Origin: an uncultured Eubacteriales bacterium | GTDB taxonomy: Bacteria > Bacillota > Clostridia > Christensenellales > Aristaeellaceae | NCBI GenBank assembly: GCA_902760595.1 | Contig: CACWHI010000001.1 | Span: forward strand, 60,963 to 124,962 | Direction of reading: 5' to 3' | Length of the DNA: 64,000 nucleotides | Part shown: piece by piece, positions 22,876-32,100 of the stretch | How positions within the stretch are numbered: position 1 is the first letter of the stretch | How the letters are laid out: every line of letters begins with the position of its first letter | Program-made: the position numbers and the translations under genes | Notes under the pieces: generated by a model | The model's database searches: none | Seen by the model: the letters and a program-made list of their open reading frames with translations, nothing else | What the model was told of the DNA's origin: nothing

Positions 22876-24972
22876 TTACAGCTCGATCCGGATGGAGGGA
22901 TGGCCGGTCAGCTCGGCGGTGCGCCGGTCCGGCTGGCCGACGCCGGCATAGAGCACGGGGCGGCCCTCGCTGACGCGCTTCCCGGCGTCATCGACCACCA
23001 GGAGCGTCCTTTCGTCCACGGGCAGGGTGACGGTCACAGACTGTCCCGCGGGGACGTGGACACGCTTAAAGGCGCACAGCCTCGGGTGGTCCGGCGCGTG
23101 CGCGCTGTCCTCGTTCTGGCAGTAGAGCTGCAGCACCTCGTCGGTGTCCACGGCGCCGGCATTGCGCAGCGTGGCGCGGACGGACAGCCCTTCACCGGTC
23201 TTTTCAGAGACCGCTTCAGCCACGAAAACGTCGCCGTAGGTGAGGCCGTAGCCGAAGGGGTACAGCGGGGAGCCGTTGATATAGCGGTAGGTACGGCCCT
23301 TCATGCTGTAGTCGGTGAAATCCGGCATGTCCCGCAGCTGGCTGTTGTAATAGAAGGTGACGGGCAGCTTGCCGGAGGGGGAGACGCGGCCGAACAGCAG
23401 ATCCGCCACGGCTTTTCCGCCGTGCGCGCCGGGATACCAGCACTGCAGGATGGCGTTCGCCTTTTCGCCCGCTTCGCCCAGGTCGATGGCGCTGCCTGCG
23501 GTCAGGCAGATGACGGTCGGCTTGCCGACCGCCAGCACGCGCTCCATCAGGCGGCGCTGCGGAGCGGGCAGCAGCAGGTCCTTCTTGTCGGCGGAGCCGT
23601 AGGGATTGCTGGTGTCGCCCTGTTCGCCCTCCAGGGTCTCGTCCAGGCCCACCACCAGCACCACGGCGTCGCTGTTTTCGGCGACGGTCAGCGCCTCGGC
23701 GGTCCGGTCGTCCAGGTCGTCGGACAGGTTGTCCGTCTTATCCTTCCACAGGTGGCAGCCCTGGGCGCACAGTACACGCGCCTTGCCCTCCAGCGCGTCC
23801 TGGATGCCGTTCTGCAGCGTGATATAGCGACTGGAGGAGCCGTGATAATTGCCGATCAGGGAGGCGACGCTGTCCGCGTTCGGGCCGATCACGCCCACGA
23901 TGCGCAGTTTTTTCGCGTCCAGCGGCAGCATGCCGTCGTTTTTGAGCAGCACGCAGGCCTTGCGCGCCGCTTCCTCGGCCTTGGCGAGATGCTCCGGGCT
24001 TTCGATTACGCTGTAGGGGATCCGATCGTATTCGCTGCCTTCGCCTAAAATGCCCAGCATGTAGCGGGTGGTCATCAGACGTACGGCGCACTGGCGGATG
24101 GTCTCCTCACTCACCTTGCCGGCCATGCATGCGGCCAGCGCCGACTGATAGGTGCAGCCGCAGTTCAGGTCGCAGCCGGCGTTTAGGGCCATCGCGGCGG
24201 AATCCACCGCGTTGTCCGTCACGTGATGGCCTTCGTGGAAGTCACGGATCGCCCAGCAGTCGGACACGAAATGCCCCTCGAAGCCCCATTCCCCGCGAAG
24301 GCGGCGCATCAGGTCCGCGTTCGCGCAGCAGGGCTCGCCGTTGGTGCGGTTGTACGCGCCCATGACGGCCTCGACCTTCGCCTCTCTGACGAGGGCTTCA
24401 AAGGCGTAAAGGTAGGTCTCCGCCATGTCCTTTTCGGACGCGATGGCGTCGAAGGAGTGGCGCAGGTCTTCCGGCCCGGAATGCACCGCGAAGTGCTTGG
24501 CGCAGGCGGCGGCCTTCATGGTCTCGCCGTCTCCCTGCAGGCCGCGCACATAGGCCTTGCCGGTTTCCGCGGTCAGGTACGGATCTTCGCCGAAGGTCTC
24601 CTGGCCGCGGCCCCAGCGCGGATCGCGGAAGATATTGATGTTGGGGGACCAGAAGGTGAGCCCCTTATAGATATCCCGGTCGCCGTGGGCGCTGGCGGCG
24701 TTGTATTTGGCGCGGCCTTCGGTCGCGGCGATATCGCCCAGTTCCTTCACCAGCCCGGGATCGAACATGGCGGCCATGCCGACGGCCTGGGGGAACATGG
24801 TGGCCATGCCCGCGCGGGCGACGCCGTGCAGGGCCTCGTTCCACCAGTTATAGGCGGGCACCCCCAGGCGCTCGATGGCGGGCGCCTGGTAGCTCAGCTG
24901 GGATACGGCCTCCTCCAGCGTCATCTGCGCGACGAGGGCTTCGGCGCGTTTTTTTGCTTCTGTTCGGTTCAT
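22876..24972 (-). CDS. Glycoside hydrolase family 3 (beta-glucosidase/xylosidase type)
   Basis: Retaining exo-glycosidase predicted to release terminal beta-linked glucose or xylose from oligosaccharides. 698 residues. YNWWNEALHGVARAG (41-55) resembles the beta-xylosidase subgroup. KHFAVHSGPEDLRH is the substrate loop, and the nucleophile is D238 in FVSDCWAI. The C-terminal part carries the second alpha/beta domain (VGVIGPNADSVASLIGNYHG) and a fibronectin-III-like end domain with FGYGLTYGDV. No signal peptide, so imported oligosaccharides are the likely substrate. It overlaps the MATE gene by ATGA. Glucosidase or xylosidase specificity cannot be settled here. Confidence 0.93.
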   Translation of the reverse strand: MNRTEAKKRAEALVAQMTLEEAVSQLSYQAPAIERLGVPAYNWWNEALHGVARAGMATMFPQAVGMAAMFDPGLVKELGDIAATEGRAKYNAASAHGDRDIYKGLTFWSPNINIFRDPRWGRGQETFGEDPYLTAETGKAYVRGLQGDGETMKAAACAKHFAVHSGPEDLRHSFDAIASEKDMAETYLYAFEALVREAKVEAVMGAYNRTNGEPCCANADLMRRLRGEWGFEGHFVSDCWAIRDFHEGHHVTDNAVDSAAMALNAGCDLNCGCTYQSALAACMAGKVSEETIRQCAVRLMTTRYMLGILGEGSEYDRIPYSVIESPEHLAKAEEAARKACVLLKNDGMLPLDAKKLRIVGVIGPNADSVASLIGNYHGSSSRYITLQNGIQDALEGKARVLCAQGCHLWKDKTDNLSDDLDDRTAEALTVAENSDAVVLVVGLDETLEGEQGDTSNPYGSADKKDLLLPAPQRRLMERVLAVGKPTVICLTAGSAIDLGEAGEKANAILQCWYPGAHGGKAVADLLFGRVSPSGKLPVTFYYNSQLRDMPDFTDYSMKGRTYRYINGSPLYPFGYGLTYGDVFVAEAVSEKTGEGLSVRATLRNAGAVDTDEVLQLYCQNEDSAHAPDHPRLCAFKRVHVPAGQSVTVTLPVDERTLLVVDDAGKRVSEGRPVLYAGVGQPDRRTAELTGHPSIRIEL

Positions 24973-26414
24973 ATTGCGTCTCCTTTCGCTGGTTGAGGGG
25001 GCTGTGCCTGCGTGTGATCCAGCGGCTGCAGCATCTTTCTGTCACAGCGGCGGTAGAGCAGCAGACACAGCACCAGGGAGACCGCTTCCGCGATCACGAA
25101 ACACCACCAAACGGCGTCCACCGTCCCGAAGAGGGCCTTCAGCAGGTACGCGACCGGCAGCAGGACCAACAGCTGACGGCAGATGCTCATGATCATGCTG
25201 TAGGTGCCTTTGCCGACGGCCTGGAACACGTTGCTCAGCGTGATGCCGATGGCCGCGGGCAGGAAACACCAGCTGATGGTCCGCAGGGCGTTCACGCCCA
25301 TTTCACGCATCTGGCGGGCCACCTCGGGCTCCGCGTCCGAGTCGAAAATACTCATCAGCATGCTAGGGAACAGCTGGAACACCAGCATGCCGACCAGCAG
25401 GATGCCCACAGCCCAGGTCAGGGAGACCCTGACGGCTTCATAGATGCGCCGGCGATTGCGCGCGCCGAAATTGTAGCCGACGATGGCGATCATGCCGGAG
25501 CCGAGGCCGAACACCGGCATGAAGACGAAGGACTGAAGCTTGAAATAGACGTTCAGCACATTCACGGCCGCGTTGCCCTGGGCGAAGCTGCTCAGCAGGC
25601 CGTTCAGGCCGACGTTCATTACGGAGCCGATCGCCTGCATGACCGTGCTGGGCAGGCCGACCGTCAGGATACCCGCCAGCAGCGCGGCATCGGGCCGGAA
25701 ATCGGGGAGCCGCAGGCGCAGCTCGTCATTTTTGCGCTGGTTCAGGAAAAGGCCGAGCCCGGCGCTGACGAACTGGCCGATGACTGTCGCCACGGCGGCG
25801 CCGGCGACGCCCAGGGCGGGGAAGCCCAGTAGGCCGAAGATCATGATCGGGTCCAGCACGATGTTGGTGACCGCTCCCGCCAGCTGCGTCATCATGGCGT
25901 TGACCGTGTTGCCGGTCGCCTGCAGCATGCGCTCGAACAGGATCGCCATAAAGATCCCCTGGCTGAAGATGGTGACGATGGACAGGTAGGAGACGCCCAT
26001 TTCACGGATGCCCGCGGCGTTCTGCAGGTTGTCTGAAACCAGCGTATTCAGCAGCGCCGGCGTCAGGAACAGGCCGACGGCCATGAAGATCAGGCACCCC
26101 GCGCCTTCGATCAGCATACCGTTCCAGGCCGCTCGCCGCGCGTCCTCGCGCTCGCCCGCGCCGAGCTTGCGGCTGAGCAGGCTGCTGATACCGACTCCCA
26201 TGCCTGTGCTCAGGGCGATCATCAGCATCTGTACCGGGTATACCAGCGATACGGCGGTCAGCGCGTGCGGGTTGTATCTGGCCACGAAGATGCTGTCCAC
26301 CACGTTGTACAGGGCCTGTACGATCATACTGACCATGATCGGCAGGCCGACCTTGGGGACGAGAGCCTTCATAGGCATATCGCCCAGCATCCTGGAGCGT
26401 TCCGACTGCTGCAT
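24969..26414 (-). CDS. MATE-family efflux transporter
   Basis: Polytopic membrane transporter of the multi-antimicrobial extrusion family, exporting compounds in exchange for Na+ or H+. 481 residues with about twelve hydrophobic segments in two similar halves. The family-typical start ALVPKVGLPIMVSMIVQALYNVVDSIFV (shown here as family pattern, residues about 16-43) and the mid-protein GLPSTVMQAIGSVMNVGLNG support the call. GGAAGG precedes the ATG. It is cotranscribed with GH3 by a 4-base overlap; this pairing is unusual and the exported compound is unknown. Confidence 0.92.
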   Translation of the reverse strand: MQQSERSRMLGDMPMKALVPKVGLPIMVSMIVQALYNVVDSIFVARYNPHALTAVSLVYPVQMLMIALSTGMGVGISSLLSRKLGAGEREDARRAAWNGMLIEGAGCLIFMAVGLFLTPALLNTLVSDNLQNAAGIREMGVSYLSIVTIFSQGIFMAILFERMLQATGNTVNAMMTQLAGAVTNIVLDPIMIFGLLGFPALGVAGAAVATVIGQFVSAGLGLFLNQRKNDELRLRLPDFRPDAALLAGILTVGLPSTVMQAIGSVMNVGLNGLLSSFAQGNAAVNVLNVYFKLQSFVFMPVFGLGSGMIAIVGYNFGARNRRRIYEAVRVSLTWAVGILLVGMLVFQLFPSMLMSIFDSDAEPEVARQMREMGVNALRTISWCFLPAAIGITLSNVFQAVGKGTYSMIMSICRQLLVLLPVAYLLKALFGTVDAVWWCFVIAEAVSLVLCLLLYRRCDRKMLQPLDHTQAQPPQPAKGDAI

Positions 26415-26465
26415 GTTGTTCCTTCCTTCAGGTGCCGGGGTTTCTTCATTAACGGCACATCGTAC

Positions 26466-26493
26466 ATTATAACAGCTTTTAGCGAAAGCACAA
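26466..26493 (-). promoter_or_regulatory. Promoter for the MATE-GH3 operon
   Basis: Minus strand: TTGTGC (26488-26493), 16-base spacer and consensus TATAAT (26466-26471), 52 bases before the MATE ATG. The 26415-26613 gap otherwise holds nothing recognisable. Confidence 0.55.
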
Positions 26494-26613
26494 GAGAAAA
26501 ACGGCCTGCGCCTGAATATTCACAACATTCGATCAGCGTCCGGACGGATTTGAGAAAAAAAGAAGGGCGCTGCCGTACAAAACAGTCCCTGCTCATATCA
26601 AACGGAGGAATGA

Positions 26614-27183
26614 TCATCCGAATCCGGCCATGACGTCCGCGAAGCGGGTCTGGTAAGCGGCCTGCTCCTTGATCAGCTGTTCTTGATTGGCCTTGACCTG
26701 GGCCTCTGTCAGGACGGTCGACGAGACCCACTTCAGCCGCCTGAGCGCCTTCTCGCTCTTGACGACCAGCTTGTTCATAGGCCGGCCCGATCCGCAGCAG
26801 GGCAGCGCTTCCACGCGGCTGAGATAGCCGCTGGTGATGATGCCGTAGGTCTCATAGATCGTGTCGTTGGCGATGGGGCCGATGATCACATCCGCCTCCA
26901 TAAGCCGGTCCGGCCGGCCGGCGCGGTTCGTGAAAATGTAATCGAACCAAATGGTGTTCCGTTCCAGCCGGTGCACGCACAGCCCGGCGGCATCCAGCTC
27001 ATAGGCGTTGACATAGGTGCACGCGCCGCGCCACAGCTGCGCCTACCGTCCCGCGAACTCGGCGTTGGGGGTCAGATAAAAGCCCTGGCCGAAGTCCGCG
27101 CTCTTTCTGCCGCGCTTCAGGTCCGGGCTTCGGATCTCTTCGAAGCCTGTGTGGTATAAGCGGATGGAGGATGCCGCGGGCAT
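26614..27183 (-). pseudogene. DUF3990 protein interrupted by one amber codon
   Basis: The full frame would encode about 189 residues of the DUF3990 family, thought to have an ADP-ribosyltransferase-like fold. Before the break: IRLYHTGFEEIRSPDLKRG and DFGQGFYLTP. After it: CTYVNAYELDAAGL, ERNTIWFDYIFTNR and ADVIIGPIANDTIYETYG, all in one frame. A TAG at 27043-27045 replaces codon 47, where relatives carry Trp (FARRWA-like; here FAGR-stop-AQLW), so TGG to TAG is the simplest cause. The ATG at 27183 overlaps the stop of the CHASE2 phosphatase as TAATG. Either a recent pseudogene, a sequencing error, or a read-through case. The downstream ATG at 26976 could yield a 120-residue fragment. Confidence 0.82.
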
Positions 27184-29120
27184 TATTGCGCCTCCTTCGG
27201 AGGAGCCGTAAGGTCTGGTCCTTTATACTCGAGACAGAGCATGGTCAGGTCGTCGAACTGCGGCGCGGTGCCTACGAAGGCGCCGACCGCGCGGTCCACT
27301 GAGGCAAGGATCTCCTGCGGCGGTGCGTCCTCCGCTGACCTCAGGGCCTCGAGCATGCGCTCCGTGCCGAACATCTGCTCATTCGCGTCCGTCGCCTCCG
27401 CTACGCCGTCCGTATAGACGAACAGTCTGGCGCCGGGCTCCAGCTGGATGTCATATTCCCTGTAGCGCACGCCGTCCATACCTCCCAGCACGAAGCCATG
27501 CCGGTCCTTGAAGAGCTCAAACCGGCCGCCGGCGGCTTTAAGCGCGGGGTACTCGTGCCCGGCACTGGCGGCGGTCAGCCTGCCGGTCGAGATCTCCAGC
27601 GTGCCCAGCCAGACGGTGACGAACATTTCCTCCGGATTCCGGGCGCAGATCTGGCTGTTGACGATCCGCAGGACCTCCGCCGGGCTCTTCTCACGGGTCG
27701 CCATCTGGTGGATCAGCGAGCTGGAGACCATCATGAAGAGCGCGGCGGGGACACCCTTGCCGGAGACGTCGCCGATCACGAGCCCCAGGTGATCGTCGTC
27801 GATCAGGAAGAAGTCGTAAAAGTCGCCGCCAACCTCCTTCGCGGGTTTCATGCTCGCGAAGATATCGAATTCTTTCCTGTCCGGAAAAGCGGGAAACTCC
27901 TTGGGCAGTACGCTGGCCTGGATGCGCGTCGCCAGCGCCAGCTCGGTGCCGATGCGCTCCTTTTCCCGCTCGAGGGCCTGGCGCGCGTGTACGGTGTGTA
28001 CGAGCTGGATGAACGACGATATGATGAATACCAGGATGAGCCCGAAGGGAAGCCAGAGGGGATGTGTGACGAGGCCGAGCTGATACAGCAGATAAGAGCA
28101 GCCGAAGCTGAGGAGCGCGAGCCCGGCGCTGACCAGGACGCCCAGCTGTACCTTCAGCCGAAGGAACAGCAGCATGACCGCGGCACACGCCAGAAACAGG
28201 AGGGCGAGCTGCGGCCAGTCGGGCAGCTCCCGCTTGAAATTCTTTTCGATCAGGCTCTGGATGACGTTTGCCTGATACTCGACGCCAAACATCTGGGAGC
28301 CGTTGTCGATGGCGGTGAAATAGGCGTCCTGCAGGGCGGTGGCGTACGGGCCGATCAGTACGACCTTGCCCGCCCAGTAATCCGGCGGCACGCGGCCGCT
28401 GATGAGCATGGCGATGGATACGCCGTCGTAATATGTGCCGGGCCGCGCGGTAAAGGGCACATAATAATGCCCGATGCCGCTGACAGGCGGAGGGGCAAAG
28501 GATTGTCCCTGCCGCTCCAGGTATTTGCGTGCGGCCTCGGCGGCCATGGAATAGACGCGCCTGCCGCTTTCCGGCTCCACGTACAGCAGCGCGTGGCGCA
28601 GGATGCCGTCCTGATCCACCATGGCGTTGATATGGCCCTGCGTGGTGGCGTTTTTCAAAGCGTCGTACGGCTCGTCATAGCTGAGTATGGCGGAGCTGTC
28701 GATAGCGGTCGCACGGCCGTTCTGCCAGCTGATCCTTTCACCGAAACGCGCGACGGTGGCGGATATCACGCAGCCGAGGTCTTCAGCGGCCCTGGCGAGG
28801 CGTTCGTCGGCTTCCGGCTGCGTGGTACCGGCGTACAGCACGTCCACGGCGACGGCGGCGGGCAGCTTGTCCGGATCGGCCGCCAGCGCCTCCAGCGCGG
28901 AGGCCATGACGTTCCGGTCCCACGTGTTGTACGGCCCCAGCTGATCCAGGGCGTCCTCGTCGATACCGATGATGATGATATCGCCCGAGCTGACGCCGGG
29001 CCGTTGGTAGGCGGCATCCTGCGCCCATTTGTCCAGGCGCTGCAGGATGCCGAGGCCGACCAGCAGGGTGACGGCCGCCGCCGCAATCAGCGCGGCCAGG
29101 AATCGCTGCGATCTTTTCAT
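27183..29120 (-). CDS. CHASE2-domain SpoIIE-type (PP2C) phosphatase
   Basis: Membrane signalling protein of 645 residues. A transmembrane helix at about 9-26 leads into an extracytoplasmic CHASE2 sensor (about 35-300; IIIIGIDEDALDQLGPYNTWDR and VVLIGPYATALQDAYFT). Three helices lie at about 305-375, then a short coiled linker (ALEREKERIGTELALATRIQ) and a PP2C/SpoIIE phosphatase (about 400-635) with EVGGDFYDFF, GLVIGDVSGKGVPAALFM, SAGHEYPAL and TDGVAEATD, the metal-binding aspartates. Such enzymes usually dephosphorylate anti-sigma-factor antagonists; no such partner is in the window. The neighbouring FecR-repeat protein is 53 bases upstream. Confidence 0.92.
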   Translation of the reverse strand: MKRSQRFLAALIAAAAVTLLVGLGILQRLDKWAQDAAYQRPGVSSGDIIIIGIDEDALDQLGPYNTWDRNVMASALEALAADPDKLPAAVAVDVLYAGTTQPEADERLARAAEDLGCVISATVARFGERISWQNGRATAIDSSAILSYDEPYDALKNATTQGHINAMVDQDGILRHALLYVEPESGRRVYSMAAEAARKYLERQGQSFAPPPVSGIGHYYVPFTARPGTYYDGVSIAMLISGRVPPDYWAGKVVLIGPYATALQDAYFTAIDNGSQMFGVEYQANVIQSLIEKNFKRELPDWPQLALLFLACAAVMLLFLRLKVQLGVLVSAGLALLSFGCSYLLYQLGLVTHPLWLPFGLILVFIISSFIQLVHTVHARQALEREKERIGTELALATRIQASVLPKEFPAFPDRKEFDIFASMKPAKEVGGDFYDFFLIDDDHLGLVIGDVSGKGVPAALFMMVSSSLIHQMATREKSPAEVLRIVNSQICARNPEEMFVTVWLGTLEISTGRLTAASAGHEYPALKAAGGRFELFKDRHGFVLGGMDGVRYREYDIQLEPGARLFVYTDGVAEATDANEQMFGTERMLEALRSAEDAPPQEILASVDRAVGAFVGTAPQFDDLTMLCLEYKGPDLTAPPKEAQ

Positions 29121-29173
29121 GGATTCACTCGTTTCCGTTCATAGAGCTCGGCAGGCGGGGAGAATAGCAGTTG

Positions 29174-32100
29174 TCACGGTTCCTCGGTGGAAGGCGGCTC
29201 GCTGGTGTCGGGATCGGGGTCGTAGACCTCCAGCTCGCCGAGATTCTCCGTCAGGGTGTAATTGCCCGGTTTGGCGGTTCCCCAGGTGATGCTGTAGGTG
29301 TTCTTGACCTTGCCGATACTGGTGATCTTCCCCGTGGCGGTGACGGTGGCGGTTTCACCGTTGACCAGGCCGGTGATGGTGGCGGTGGCGTTGGTCAGTT
29401 CGGAGCCGTCATAGGGCATTACGGCGGAGCCTGTGGTGACCGTGGCAGATGCGCGGCTGACGGTCAGCTCGCCGTCCACGGTGCGGATATTGGAGAAGTA
29501 CGCCGTGACGTTATTGGAGGAGCTGTCCAGGATCGTATAGCTGGACACCGTATTGGCGGACGTGCCGGCGTCGGTCTGGCTGCCGGAGGCGGAGGCGCTG
29601 CAGGTAAAGCCGCCGGGCAGCCCGGAAACGCTGACGTCGCCGGCGGTGAGCGGCGTACCGTCGTAGGTTTTGCCGGCGGAACCGGCGGTCAGGGTGATGG
29701 CGGCAGTGTTGCTGGTCACCGTCAGCGTGCCGGGCTTGGTAGTAATGGTGTAGTTCGCGGGATCCGGCTCTAAGGTGTAGGCGAAGCTGTTTTCAGCGCT
29801 GCCTACGGCGGTGAGCGATCCGGTGACGGCGACGTTGATCCCGTCGCTTCCCGCCAGGCCGTCGACGGTGTATTCCGGATTGGTCAGGGCGGTCCCGTCA
29901 TAGGCTTTCGTGGCGGAGCCGGAGGTGATGGTCAAGGCCCTCGGCGTGACCGTCAGCGTACCCTTGACTGTGCTGACGTTGGAGAAATTGGTGGCGACGT
30001 TGTCACCGTTGCGGTCATAGATATGATAGGCGCTGATAATGCTATCTTCGGTCCCGGCGGCGGTTCTGAAGCCTGTGACAGTCGCGGAATGGGTAAAGCC
30101 TGCGGGGAGCCCGGTCACGGTATACTCAGTGGTGGACAGCGCGGTTCCGTCATACTGCCTGCTGGCGGAGCCGGCGGTGAAGGTGATGGCCGTATCGTTG
30201 GGATTGATGATGATGTCGCTGCCGGGCATATGGAAGATATAGTTATCCATCGAGCCGCTGACCATGCTGAGCTCGGCGCCGCTTGAAAATACGCCCACAT
30301 TGGAATACCCGCCGCTGGATTGGACGCTCAGCACATCCCCCCAGGGGAACTGAACGCGCCAGGTCTTTTCATTCTGCTGCGTGATTGTGCGCGGAGCCCC
30401 GTTGACCTTGGCGGTGCCGTAGTGCGTGTTTCCGTCGTATTTGTAGCTGCCTTCCACATAGACCTCCAGAGATAACGGCGTCACGCTGAGGGTGCCGTTC
30501 ACCGTCGTGATATTGGTGAAGTTAGCGGTCGCGTCCTTGCCAGAGGCTGTGTGCGTGATCGTATAGCCGGCGACTGTGCTCTCGCTGCTGCCGACATTCG
30601 TCTGGCCGCCGCCCGCTTCCGCGGTACAGGTAAAGCCGGTGGGAAGGCCCGACGCTGTGACGGTGGCGGTCAGGGCGGTTCCGTCGAATACCTTGGTTTC
30701 GCTGGAGGCCGTGAGGGTGATCGGCGTATCGTTGGCCGTCACGGTCAGTTTGCCCAGGTCTTCAGCCAGGGTATAATTGGCCTGGCTGGCCGAGCCCCAG
30801 CTGATGTCATAGGTATTGTCCGTGGTCCCGACCTCGGCGATGGTCCCGGTGGCGGTCACGGTGACCTTACCGGTATCGGCGCCGGCGAGGCCGGTGATCG
30901 ACGCCTCGTCGCTGGTCAGCGCCGTCCCGTCGTAAGCCTTGGCGGCCGAACCGGTCTTCACTGTGACTGTGGCCGGGGTCACCTTCAGCGTTCCAAGCAC
31001 CTCTGTTACGGTATAGTTTGACGACTTTGCATAGCTTCCCCAGTCGATGGTATAGGTGTTCACGGCTTCACCCGCATCGGTGATGCTGCCGGTGACGGTG
31101 ACCTCGATGGGCTGACCGTAAACACCGCCCTTCACGGACGCTACTGCATTGGTCAGCGCTGTGCCGTCATAGGTTTTTTCCGCCGAGCCGGTGGTGACGG
31201 TGATCTCCGCGGGGGTCACCGTGAGCTTGCCCGGGCGGGTCTGGATTTCGTATAAGCCTTCGAGCTCCGGATAATTCCAGTAAACGTTGAAAGAGTCATC
31301 ACTGGTGCCGACGTCGGTCTGTGAGGAAGCGTGTGTGATGCTGACGCCGTGCTGCGCGTTGTCCATACCGTAGATGCCGGTCCAGTGAATGGTGGAAACG
31401 GCCGGATACCCGTCGTATACCTTCGCCACGTTGTCCGACCAGATCTCCAGGATGGCCTTATTGATCGTCAGCGTGCCGGGCACCAGCGTGACATTGGTGA
31501 AGTAAGCGGTCACATCTTTTCCCGCGGAATCAGAAATCGTATAGGATTCAATGGTGTTGGGGCTGGAGCCGACCTCCCAGGCCTGCTCGCCGGTGATATT
31601 GGCGGTCAGGCTGAACCCGTCCGGCAACCCCTCCACCGTGTACTCGCTGTTGGTGACGACGCAGTCCCAGGGCCGGTAGCGCATGCTTCCGTCGCCGGAA
31701 GTGACGGTGATAGGAGTATCGTAAGCGATGATCTCCAATAGGCCAAGCTCTTCCGTGATCGTATAGTTGTTCTTTTTCGCGGTATCCCAGTCGATGCTGT
31801 AGGTGTTTTCCGTCGTACCCACGCCGGTGATGCTGCCGGTGGCGGTGACGGTGGCCTTTTCCTTGTTGACCAGGCCATCGATCTCCGCCTCGGGACTGGT
31901 CAGCGGCGTACCGTCATAGCCTTTGCTGGCTGAAGAGGTGACGACGTTCAGGGGCGCTTTGCTGACGGTCAGGTGGCCGATACGCGTGTCGATATTGGAG
32001 AAGAAGGCGGTCACGTCTTCGCCGTCAGCGTTGTAGATCGCGTACGATCCGACGGTGTTGTTCGTGCTGCCCGCGTCTTTTCGCGAGCCCTCGGCTTTCG

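Noticed and set aside
29174..29300. LPXTG sortase anchor on the FecR-MBG protein
   Set aside because: The C-terminus is an acidic Pro/Thr/Ser tail with no LPXTG, hydrophobic helix or positive end.
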